Origin: Stemphylium vesicarium
Lineage: Eukaryota; Ascomycota; Dothideomycetes; Pleosporales; Pleosporaceae
NCBI GenBank assembly: GCA_004380135.1
Contig: QXCR01000052.1
Coordinates: forward strand, 1 to 64,000
Direction: 5' to 3'
DNA length: 64,000 nt
In this document: one piece after another, positions 55,357 through 64,000 of the stretch
How the letters are laid out: each line of letters begins with the position of its first letter
Numbering within the stretch: position 1 is the stretch's first letter
Notes under the pieces: generated by a model
The model's input: the letters and a program-made list of their open reading frames with translations, nothing else
Databases searched by the model: none
What the model was told of the DNA's origin: nothing
Translations under genes and position numbers: made by a program

Positions 55357-56859
55357 ATGGATCCAATCGCGAATCCGACAGCCCAGATGCAGGACATGCC
55401 CATAACGAGCGATGGCAGGCCATATGCTGAGCCCGAAGAGATCTGGGATCCACTGCGACGAACAGTGTCGAAGATGACGGGCCGCTCGAAGATGGAGAAC
55501 GAAGAGAAGCAGTCTACACATCAAGAAACAGAGATAAGATCTCACGGCCGCACGCGGTCGCATCGGACACGGTCGCATCGAACGCGGCCGCTTGAAGAGC
55601 TGGATGAAGAAGCTGGAATACCGATCGTGGATGCTGAAGACGACTTTCCAGAGGGTGGGTTACGCGCATGGCTTGTTGTCGCGTCCGCATGTCTAATGTT
55701 GTTTCCATCTTTCGGCTTCATGGTTTCTATTGGTACGGTGCAGGACTACTGGGCCCAGCACCAGCTCTCGCACATGTCAGCGCGTGACATTGGCTGGATC
55801 CCATCGGTCTTCGTCTACCTATCGCTTGCGTTGGGCATTTGGGTTGGACCCCTCTTCGACCGGTACGGACCGCGCTGGATCGCTCTGACAGGCAGTGTCG
55901 CCTTTCTAGCGATGATATTTCTATTGGCTGAATGCGACAAGTTCTGGCAGATGATCCTCTGCTGTGGTGTTCTAGGCGGGTTTTCAGGCGCAGCGCTGAC
56001 GACCACGAGTTTAGCGGTTGTTGCGCATTGGTTCAAGGAAAGGCGGGGTCTTACACAAGGTATCGCCATGATGGGTAGCTCTGCAGGTGGTTTGGCGATA
56101 CCCCTGATACTAAAGACTACTCTCCCCAGATACGGATATGCGTGGTCGCTGCGCATCCTCGGATTCGTCTTCCTGTTCTGCTTCATCATTGCCAATGTGC
56201 TGATGAAAGCTCGTATCCCGCCATCTGCCGCGGCGAAGAAGAAGGCCATCATCTCGTTTTCCATCTATAGCGATCTCAGACTGAGCTTGTTCACGCTGAG
56301 CGTCTTTGGCTTCGAGGTTGTTCTCTTTGGTGGCTTGGGAATCATGCCCACATACGCCACGCTCAGTACCAACTTCTCTCCCGACACTGGCTATTATCTC
56401 ATCGCGGTACTCAACGGAGTGTCTTGCCTCGGACGTCTGTTCCCGGGATACGCCGCGGACAAGATTGGTCGATTCAACACGCTCTTTGTCATGATTCTGT
56501 TCACTCTGCTCTGGATGTTGGTTCTTTGGCTGCCTCTTGGTACTAAATCGCTTCCGGCACTATACGCTTTTGCGGCCCTCTTCGGCTTCGGTACGGGCTC
56601 CTGGATGGCTCTCACGCCTGCTTGTGTTGGTCAGTTGTGCAGAGCAGAGGAGTTTGGCAGATACTACGGGAGTATGTATTTCATCGCTTCGTTGGCAACA
56701 CTGGTCTGCATCCCGATTAGTGGTGAGCTCGTGGAGACAGTCGGGCCTGAGGCTATGGTAGCTTTCTTCTGTGCGATTCTCGGTTTGAGTTTGATCAGCT
56801 TTTTATTTAGCAGATGGGCTTGTCTGGGAAGGCGGTGGACGCTGAAAGTGAAGGTCTAG
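55357..56859 (+). CDS. MFS transporter, monocarboxylate-porter-like
   Basis: A single 500-codon exon. A hydrophilic N-terminus (~1-90) leads to FPEGGLRAWLVVASACLMLF, the first helix of the fungal MCT-like group, followed by twelve predicted membrane segments. The loop LFDRYGPRW matches the MFS D-R-x-G-R motif between helices 2 and 3; HWFKERRGLTQGIAMMGSSA marks helices 4-5, and PGYAADKIGRFNTL is the repeated loop in the second half. Relatives carry monocarboxylates, riboflavin or secondary metabolites across the plasma membrane; the substrate is unknown. Convergent with the broken HET gene (66 bases between stops). Confidence 0.85.
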   Translation: MDPIANPTAQMQDMPITSDGRPYAEPEEIWDPLRRTVSKMTGRSKMENEEKQSTHQETEIRSHGRTRSHRTRSHRTRPLEELDEEAGIPIVDAEDDFPEGGLRAWLVVASACLMLFPSFGFMVSIGTVQDYWAQHQLSHMSARDIGWIPSVFVYLSLALGIWVGPLFDRYGPRWIALTGSVAFLAMIFLLAECDKFWQMILCCGVLGGFSGAALTTTSLAVVAHWFKERRGLTQGIAMMGSSAGGLAIPLILKTTLPRYGYAWSLRILGFVFLFCFIIANVLMKARIPPSAAAKKKAIISFSIYSDLRLSLFTLSVFGFEVVLFGGLGIMPTYATLSTNFSPDTGYYLIAVLNGVSCLGRLFPGYAADKIGRFNTLFVMILFTLLWMLVLWLPLGTKSLPALYAFAALFGFGTGSWMALTPACVGQLCRAEEFGRYYGSMYFIASLATLVCIPISGELVETVGPEAMVAFFCAILGLSLISFLFSRWACLGRRWTLKVKV

Positions 56860-56925
56860 CGGTGCCGAGACAAACAGACTTTGCGAAGGAATCTTGGGAT
56901 TTTCTCTTCTTTAAGTACATACAGC

Positions 56926-58817
56926 TCAGTGACAACGGCAACGAAGGAGAGTAATGTGATCTAGTACAGATGAATCAAGGTCCTTGGTTGTCGCCTGGTC
57001 AGATTGTGGAACATGCCGACTAGGAAAGATGCGGTCCAGTGCCGGACGTCCCGTTCCAGGAAAAGGGCCACTCGCACTTCCGAGGAACTCAACATCTACG
57101 ACGAACATATCCTGCATGAAGATTTTGGTAGCAGTAATAGACATCTTCATCCCGAAATCTAGCCAATCAAAATGATCTGCACGAAAGCAGCAAACTTCAT
57201 TTCGCTCCGGTTCCCGCTTCACACGTTCAAGAAATTCTTCGAGATTAACTTCCACATACCCCGCCTTGTCCTTTTCCAAGTGGTACCATGATCTTGGTCG
57301 AATCGTGTCGCTGATATAGCACCATGTCTCGACTGTTTGGTAAACTCTATCTACTCTACAGGCCACGGCGAGAAATACCACGTAGAAGCTGGTGAGACCC
57401 TGCTCATTAACGAGGCTGAATTCCAGCTCCATGCTTGCTTCCCCTCCGTGCTGGTAAGAATGTTCTACAACCTGCAGAACCTTGCTTTTCGCGTCCCAAG
57501 CCGATGCTGGGTAGGCTTGCCGTACCACAACATTTTCTGGTAAATGGCGAAAGAAAAATCCAAAGTGACGCCAGCTAATTTCCGCCATGGCTGGATCTTG
57601 GGAGTTCTTAATGTAGATCTGTTTGATGGATGCGGGCATAGGCAGAAACCTTGTCTCAATGAGAAACACGCCAGTGCCCGGGGTTCGGCGATACACGCTT
57701 CCAGACACATGTTGGAGTGGAGTGATCACAGTGTGATCCAAACTGTGAGCAAGGTAGCACCGGAGGACCGCAAAGCTTGAGTGGATTTCAGACCACTTGA
57801 CTGTTGAGTGCAGTGGACGAATCGCTAGACGAGCAAGGATGCTAAGCCTGCGAAGGGAGACTACTTGGGGCCACATGCGTAGCCCGCGTTGCGTGAGTGT
57901 GTAAGGACGAACTGATCCATCGGAGGCGAAGGGTACCAGCTCTTTTGTTTCGCCAAAATCTTCTGGGTCACCGGCGAGTATGTCTCCGGATGGGGCATTC
58001 GTGCCAGACTCCGCGCTTTGCCAGGCGAACAAGGTCTCATCCTCTGATATCTGCATGATGGCTTCTTGCAATCTTCTGAATGCCTTCAATTTCCCCTCCC
58101 CGTAAAGTAACGGCATGTTGACGTCGAACAATTCCACAACAGAGTACGCAATGTCTTCTGACCTTGTCGCCTGTCTCCCTGCGGCCCACGAAATTCGCAT
58201 ACTGATACTGGCTTCGCTTATTTCCTTCCATCCGAGATACTCTTTAGGCACGCCTGTGATTTCCGATATTATGGACTCAAGAGTGTGGTCGTCCCCAAGC
58301 AGAGACCAGTCTCCAGAGTAAAACATCGTCCTCCGGTTAACCCACTCTTCAGAGTCAGATAGTAGCTTCTCTTCCACGAGAGGACCGGCATAGTGTGGAG
58401 CGATTAGCTCCTGAAGCGTTCAAACTCGCGTGAACCACTTGCTATTTGCAAACGTTTTTTGGGCGTTGGCATGCTCGGCGAACGCCTCCTCGTCGTCTAC
58501 ATCAGCAAGATAGGCGTAGCATCTCGTGCAGTCTCTGTACCAAGCAAACATACTGTTGATGGCCTCTGAGAGTTCAGCACTGCTGCTCTTATCGATGCAG
58601 CACGTATCGATCCACGCGTAATAAAGCCCATCTTCGATCGCGAGCTCACAGGTCTTCTCAATCTTCTTGAACCCCTTCTTTCTCCTCGCCTGTTCTAAAT
58701 CAGCTAGATCAGAAAATAACACTTCCTCTTCCGCCCAACAGTGAGAGAGAATCGCATAGAGTGGGATGTCATTGACGAAGGTCTGAGCTCCAAGGTACAT
58801 GCATCCAGAAGACGCAT
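56926..58817 (-). pseudogene. HET-domain (heterokaryon incompatibility) gene, broken by a frameshift and a stop
   Basis: The minus strand encodes a HET protein of the het-e/het-d type. Family marks are MRLLDACTLEL, then DIPLYAILSHCWAEEEVLFS, KIEKTCELAIEDGLYYAWID, the core TCCIDKSSSAELSEAINSMF and TLQELIAP, and GRQATRSEDIAYSVVELFDV. Two lesions are seen. After MRLLDACTLEL (start at 58817) one base is missing near 58786, shifting the frame. TGA at 58420-58422 replaces the Trp of the usual R-G-W-T-L-Q-E-L motif. Intact HET proteins trigger cell death when incompatible strains fuse. Loss of such genes is common in fungal populations. No NACHT or WD40 repeats follow; the tail is a unique ~300-residue region. 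Confidence 0.82.
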
Positions 58818-59982
58818 AGTGAGTAACCGCCGGGCCCGTGTTGCATAACGGAGCTGTACAGGAACAGGGGTAAAGGGATCAGGCAGAGTCCAGAAGGTGT
58901 GCAGCCAACGAGCCAGTGCTCAGCTCTCTGGTGGCCCAAGCGCGTCGCCTGGTCGCCTGATCGCCTGATAAGCGGCGGACGGAACCAGCCAGCAACTAGC
59001 AGTGTCTTCCTCCTCTACGCAGAAAATGAATACCTAATATCATTCGTGGCCTTCTGAACTTTCATTTTGCGCTCGTCAGTATGCACTGATTACTTTCATC
59101 AAGGCCACCTGCCAAGGACTCCTCCTGGTTGGGGTTGATGACATCATGGTATAATCATCGCGCTCATCTGGCGCAACGTAGCATCGATGTGTAGACAACG
59201 GAATCTCTGTGCATCACCTTTATTCTTGGAAATCTTAAAACTAAGCCTAGCTAGGATGGCATACACAGCTTAATACGTAAGTCCCCAACACCTCCCCTCT
59301 CACCACCACACCAACACCACCCTCGAATGATGTATCACCAAATCAAACAAGTTTCAAGACGGATCGGAGAGGTCCTCACAAAACCCGCTGAATGAACTTT
59401 TCCATACTGAAGTTATCGAGATCCTATCAATTCTTCCCACCACGATCCCAAGATTTCTTCACATCCTCACGTCCAACTAACGAGGCACCACACCTTACAG
59501 GAAACAACAGACATGGACGACATAAGTAAATTCATAACATCGATTCAATGAAACACACTCTGCCTGTCTCTCCATTCAGCCTTTTGTGGTATTTTGTTTT
59601 GTTTTGATCCCGGATCGCCCATCCATCGCCGTAGAGAATGCGGAAAGGAGACCATAGAAAAATTTGGATGAAGGCTCGGCAGCGGATTTTTACTGTAATG
59701 TACAACAAGAAGAATGTGCCATGGAAGTAGCAATAGCGGCGGTGAAATGATGAAACAAAACCCGGAAAGAAAAAGCCTTTGAGCGCCGTCAATTCAGTTC
59801 TTTCCTGCCATTTCCCCTTGTTTGTTTCTTCCTTATTGTGATGATGCTGTGTTATCGTTGTTCGTCGGTCGACTTGGGACGCGGCGTTCAATAATCCAAT
59901 GGCTTCCAATGCCAACGCCGACTCAAAAATGTCTGGGTTATGCCGCAGTGAGATGGCGCATCGCAGCCGCATGCTAGATTTT
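58818..59982. other. Intergenic region
   Basis: Upstream of the HET gene and 3' of the HVA1 gene; no gene, RNA or repeat recognised. A 309-codon frame extending from 60461 to 59532 is a shadow of the low-complexity HVA1 gene. Confidence 0.45.
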
Positions 59983-61023
59983 CTAAGCCTTGTTTCTGCC
60001 ACTTCGGCGCGGTGTGCCATCGGCAGTTGCGGCCTTCTTGGGCGTCTTCTTCTTGGCGGGTTCTTTTTTCTCCTTCTTGGGACGACCACCCTTCTTAGCT
60101 GCTGGCTTAGTCTCGGCTTCGGCTTCATCATCGTCTTTGCTCTGGGCCTCGGCCTCGTCGGTCTTTGTCTTCTTCTCTGCGGGCTTCTCAGCGTCGGCGT
60201 CGGCACCGTTAATCTTCTCGGTGGTCTCGTCAGCCTTGCGCTTGTCGCCGGCCTTGGGCTCGTCCTCCTTGGTTGCAATCTCCGCCTTGTCGTCAGTCTT
60301 CTCATCAGACTTTTCCTCTGATTTCTCCTCTGACTTGTCTTCCGACTTCTCCTCGGTCGCGTCTTCCTTGGACTCTTCTTTTGACTCCTCCTTGGACTCC
60401 TCGCCCTTAGATTCGCCGTTGGTTTGAGCTTCTTCATTCTTCTCATCACTGGCTGGCGCATCCTTCATTTCCTCGTCCTTCTTCTCGGATTCAGCCGGCT
60501 TGTCATCGTCCTTCTTCTCCGACTCTGAAGGCTTCTCCTCTGACTTGTCAGTCTTATCCTTCTTATCTTCCTCTTTGGAGTCGCCGTTGGCGCCCTCGGC
60601 CTTTTCGTCGATCTGGAGCTCAGAAGCGCGCTTTACAACGTCGTTGCCAGGCCTCTCAACGTGGACCGCAGGGTTCTCGGGGTCGGCGTTCTTCTTGATG
60701 GTGTTGCCCTTCTTGGACTCAATGGCAATCTCGCCTTGTTCCTTGACCTCGGCAGCGGTACCGCCGGGTTGTCCTGAGCCCCAGTTCCATGAGACTAGTG
60801 AAATATGCGTCAGCAAGAGTCTTGTGTAAGCTATACGAGGGCCGTATTGATGCGACCGAGAGCGTACAAGCGCGCGGAGATGCGCGACGAATGCGCGCCA
60901 GTGAGCGCAATGCGCCTGAAAAAGTACGTTTATGCGCAGCTACCGCATCTCTGATTGGCAATTGAATGGGATGAATCAGAATCGCGTACCTTTGTCTCCC
61001 TGCTGAATCTCAGTGTCGGTCAT
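59983..61023 (-). CDS. HVA1-family TUDOR-domain protein with acidic/basic low-complexity tail
   Basis: Exons 61023-60990 and 60794-59983 (donor GTACGC, acceptor ACTAG) give 281 residues. Residues 1-75 form the hypervirulence-associated protein TUDOR domain (DUF2945): MTDTEIQQGDKVSWNWGSGQ, then PGGTAAEVKEQGEIAIESKK, NPAVHVERPGNDVVKRASEL. The rest is a Lys/Glu/Asp/Ser repeat region (KSEEKSEEKSDEKTDD-like) ending in a basic KKGGRPKKEKKEPAKKKTPK stretch with an AT-hook-like GRP core. The basic end suggests chromatin or nucleic-acid contact; this is inference. The name comes from a fungal gene family linked to virulence; no toxin function is implied. Confidence 0.8.
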
Positions 61024-61604
61024 TGTGCCTTGCGCTGGTCAACAATCGCAAGTGTTATGGGATGACGTTATGCCTCGCAAATTAACGTTTCGCGTCGCAA
61101 AAGCGGGGTAGGAAGATATTTGATGCGCGTAGAATGTAGGGCAATAATTTGGTATTGAGAGATGATGCACAAGCAGTAGTCAGAGACGCGACGTGAAGAT
61201 GGGAGAGAAAATGGAGGAATGGACGTCAGGAACACGGGCGCTGGGAAGTGAGCTGCAAGATCGGTAGATGTGCGGGAGAGGTATGATTGGCTGGCCGGTT
61301 TCACAAGCGTGCCAATTCATGGGGAAGGTGGCTGGCAGATCGGGCCACTGCGTCATCGGCCAGTCTGTGCGCCGTTCGCATCGCGCAAAACATCCTTGTC
61401 CGTCACAGTTTTTACCGTGTTTGCGCAAAAACGCGTCTTCTAGAAGCTGATGGAAGATGAGGAGAATTTGCGCTTCTCACCATAGTATGCGCAGTGTCTT
61501 TAATCATTCAGAAAGACAGTTACAGAGCCTCGATCTATTTTTAGAATACAGTTTGAGGAGAGTCGCGTACTGTGCCATCAGATCGCCGTCTACAAGCCCA
61601 AAAT
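61024..61604. other. Intergenic region (HVA1 promoter / PAQR 3' region)
   Basis: No gene or repeat seen in 581 bases. Confidence 0.45.
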
Positions 61605-62546
61605 CTAGGACCATTTGCTCCCTAGTGCAGCCTTCATTTCACCCATCTTTTGGCCATGCGCATAGTCAAAAGCTTTTACTAATCCTACGAGATGGCTTGC
61701 CGCCGCTAGTACGACCAGCACGTGGAATATCTGGTGGCTGGAACCCCAAATGTCGTATTTTCCCGGGCTCCATTTTTCGGGCACTCTGGCGGCGTAGATG
61801 GCAGCACCGGCAATGTAGAGTACACCCTGCAACAAGACCCAATCTAATCCAATGCTCTTTCGTAGGTGTTCGACTCCGTACAATCGAGCGCCGTGCAAGA
61901 CTGGGAAGACGGCGGACAGGCCCATGAGCACGAACATGAGAGCTCGAAACGGCCGCAGGGCCGGTGTGCGGAACTTGGGGTGAGTCGCAACGATGGATGT
62001 TCCGGCTGCCAGGGTTGTGATCATTGTCCAGTATGTCTTCCTCAGCTTGGGCTCATCTCCAAAAGCATAGTATAACACTGGTATAAAGCTTCCCCAGATC
62101 AAGAACACGATACCCAGGTAGTCCAGCTTGTTGCCCCAGACGGCTACCTCATGCGAATGATTCTGGATGGTATGGTATGTGGCGCTCATTCCCAGACACG
62201 CGACCGCTCCAGCAAAGTAGCATCCAAACGCCCATACATCCTCTCTCGTCGCCGTCTCGTATCGTGGCTCTAGTGTGTTGTACAACGCGATGCTAGCCAC
62301 GGCTGCTAGCAGAGCCCCAATGAGATGGGTGTAGATGTTGACCGTTTCGTTGTGCAGGTACCCGAGGCTTCGCCAAGATTTCGCGTACGAGTTTGACTGC
62401 GCTCTGTACCCGGAATGAATGTAGTGGTTGTCTTGCTGCCATAGAGAGAGCTCATCCCATAGCAATATCAATTTTTCCTCGGCCTTTTGCTCCAACACTT
62501 TCCCTTTGCCTGCCGCCTTGGAAGTTGCTTGTTTCGTGGTGTCCAT
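61605..62546 (-). CDS. PAQR-family (adiponectin receptor / haemolysin III-like, Izh-type) membrane protein
   Basis: A single exon; ATG 62546 (MDTTKQATSKAAGKGKVLEQ) gives 313 residues, the usual fungal length. The frame stays open upstream to 62726, but that extension has no motif. Family marks: LLWDELSLWQQDNHYIHSGY before the first helix, SLGYLHNETVNIYTHLIGAL, the zinc-ligand region GMSATYHTIQNHS, the Asp in NKLDYLGIVFLIWGS, and the C-terminal HQIFHVLVVLAAASH with two His. The expected His/Asp metal ligands are all present, implying a ceramidase-like Zn site. Yeast Izh proteins affect zinc and sterol metabolism. Confidence 0.88.
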   Translation of the reverse strand: MDTTKQATSKAAGKGKVLEQKAEEKLILLWDELSLWQQDNHYIHSGYRAQSNSYAKSWRSLGYLHNETVNIYTHLIGALLAAVASIALYNTLEPRYETATREDVWAFGCYFAGAVACLGMSATYHTIQNHSHEVAVWGNKLDYLGIVFLIWGSFIPVLYYAFGDEPKLRKTYWTMITTLAAGTSIVATHPKFRTPALRPFRALMFVLMGLSAVFPVLHGARLYGVEHLRKSIGLDWVLLQGVLYIAGAAIYAARVPEKWSPGKYDIWGSSHQIFHVLVVLAAASHLVGLVKAFDYAHGQKMGEMKAALGSKWS

Positions 62547-63015
62547 GCTGTAAGATTCAAGATTGAGACGTGGAGTCAATGGTGTTTGAAAGTGCAAAGT
62601 GCTCAGTACTTGTAGGAACTTGTAGAGTTCGCATGTGATGAAGCGGCCTCGGAGGATAGATCGAATACATTCAGGGACCGGTGACAGACTATACCTCATG
62701 CAGTGAGTCTTGCGAGAACAACACATCGCCGTCTAGGTCTTTTTGAGGAATTACTATCGATTCCTCAACGAACGACGACATCGTCTGTCTAGTATTACGC
62801 CGTTCCAGCGGAGCAGCGGCGTGGTTCACGCGTCGAGCTCGGGCGTTGTGCCCCTCCATCCCACCTTCCCTCTAGACCTCATACGCGACTACTTTCACCC
62901 AAGCCCGCCATGGGTCGCGACAACTCTGAGCTACGATCGAGACCGACACTAACTACCTGTCGTGGGGTGACTTGACCTTCCTTTTTTTCTTTTTTAAATC
63001 CCACCTATTGTCGAA
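62547..63015. promoter_or_regulatory. Divergent promoter region (PAQR / CSN8-like gene)
   Basis: 469 bases between start codons; a T-rich run (62981-62996) lies just before the CSN8-like start. No specific site named. Confidence 0.4.
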
Positions 63016-64000
63016 ATGAAGTCTTCAGATCCGGTCCGCCCCAGCAGCCGTCGCGCGGCCTCAGGCGCATGGAACCGCCTCAAGCCTGTCCGCGAAGACG
63101 TCCTCGAGACCTACGGGCTACCCAGCAAAGGAGAGACGCGGTATATTCATCTCCATAACACATTTGGGAGCAATCGCTGATAGCACAGGCTCAACGACTT
63201 CAAAACACAAGAAGTCTACTTCAACCGCATCATCGAGCGCTACATGAAGCTCTGCGCCCTGAACCGTGAAGAACTCGACCGACTCTTCGCCTCCGTCAGC
63301 ATACCCCCAGCCTCATTCAGCTCCCTAAACAACGCCTCAGCCAGCTCCAAGCTCACAAGCACCTTCTCTTCGCTCTCCCTCTCCAAACACGCACCTCCAG
63401 AACACCAGCCCCCAAGCAATGCCCGACCCCCACTCACCACAACCACAACCTCAACCTCCGCACACCCGATACCGCAAAAAGCTTTTGCGCCCTCGATCCA
63501 AGAACTAGCTACAGTCCTCGCCTCGCTGCGCAAACTCCGCGAAGCAATAACCGCCTCAAACCGCAGCGACGCCTTCGCCCTACGCGCCTACACCTTCGCC
63601 ATCCACGTCAGCATCCTGTGCCACGACTGGTCCTCGTATCTCCCCTCCCTCCTCTCCCTCCTCAACACAATCCACCCGCGGAACCCGCTGTCCCCCTCTA
63701 CACTCCACGAGTTCGTCGGCCTACTCATCCTAGACCAGGCGTGCCGCCAGTCCGACTACAGCGGCGCCCGCCAGACCAAGCTGACGTATGGCTATAAAGA
63801 CTGGCGCGTCGAGACCGTGCTGAGGTGTCTTGTTGCGGATGATTATGTGGGGTTTTGGCGCGTTAGGAGGGCGGTGGATGGGTACCAGAGGAGCGTTATG
63901 GAGTGGGCTGATGGTGGGGTACGCGTGCATGCGTTGAAGTGTCTTGGACGCGCGTATTTGAGTGCGGATCGCGCGTTTGTGGAGAGGGTTACGGAGAGGA
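63016..64000 (+). CDS. CSN8/PSMD8/eIF3k-like domain protein (partial, cut by right edge)
   Basis: Exon 1 is 63016-63140; after a 48-bp intron (donor GTATAT, acceptor CACAG) exon 2 starts at 63189 and is open to the window end (312 codons visible). It begins MKSSDPVRPSSRRAASGAWN, followed by RLNDFKTQEVYFNRIIERYM, a Ser/Thr/Pro-rich linker with a Thr run, then a helical part (SIQELATVLASLRKLREAIT) leading to LHEFVGLLILDQACRQSDYS and VLRCLVADDYVGFWRVRRAV. That ending is the PCI-like domain shared by COP9 subunit 8, proteasome PSMD8 and eIF3k. The long linker is unlike canonical CSN8, so it may be a fungal relative such as a Sac3/GANP-type protein. The C-terminus is not in the window. Confidence 0.7.

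Noticed and set aside
641..58422. Programmed stop-codon readthrough or an altered genetic code as explanation for the in-frame stops
   Set aside because: All three stop codons are involved, none of the TGA codons is followed by CTA, and many genes in the window end normally with the same codons.
59532..60461. 309-codon Arg/Lys/Pro-rich frame on the minus strand
   Set aside because: An out-of-frame reading of the low-complexity part of the HVA1 gene.
1..64000. CRISPR arrays, bacterial operons or phage genes
   Set aside because: No direct-repeat arrays with spacers; gene structure is clearly spliced eukaryotic.

Overview
The window is nuclear DNA of a filamentous ascomycete. The evidence is short GT..AG introns of about 40-60 bases with CTAAC/CTGAC-type branch sites, fungal-only families (Zn2Cys6 regulator, HET, DUF3669, DUF7053, NST1, HVA1-TUDOR) and a fungal Copia-type retrotransposon. 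The family mix suggests a dothideomycete, probably Pleosporales; this is inference from gene content, not from a marker gene.

Layout. 0-26 kb is a decayed, repeat-bearing zone. It starts inside the 5' end of a Copia element (Gag start, half-tRNA primer site, 125-bp LTR). It holds intact genes (an IFI6/ISG12-like membrane protein, a Zn2Cys6 regulator, a zinc-knuckle protein, a single-pass membrane protein, a DAG-kinase-like protein, a DUF7053 protein) mixed with at least six genes broken by in-frame stop codons. Broken loci include a flavin-reductase-like gene, a homogentisate-1,2-dioxygenase-like gene, a CocE-type hydrolase and a DUF3669 gene. A ~130-bp MITE and one copy of a 66-bp dispersed repeat lie among them; the second copy is at 25.4 kb.

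26-50 kb is a dense, intact housekeeping block: CSC1-like channel, phosphoacetylglucosamine mutase, NST1, Rho1 GTPase, mitochondrial ribosomal protein mL40, biotin-protein ligase divergent from COA4, an Osh4/Kes1-like lipid transfer protein, phosphoglucomutase and an Asteroid/XPG-like protein. Hexose-phosphate mutases that feed UDP-GlcNAc and UDP-glucose, and Rho1 as activator of glucan synthase, give the block a loose cell-wall theme.

50-59 kb is mixed again: three more broken genes (an uncharacterised four-part protein, a coiled-coil protein, a HET-domain gene) beside an intact Dabb protein and an MFS transporter with a striking upstream hairpin. 59-64 kb returns to intact genes (HVA1-TUDOR, PAQR receptor, and a CSN8/PSMD8/eIF3k-like gene cut by the right edge).

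The strongest unexpected signal is 16 in-frame nonsense codons in nine loci. Each sits in an otherwise continuous reading frame and each can be explained by one C-to-T (or G-to-A) transition. This is the signature expected of mild repeat-induced point mutation or of methyl-cytosine decay, and it is confined to the two flanks of the housekeeping block. All exon boundaries were worked out by eye from reading frames and splice signals; no alignment or RNA evidence was available.
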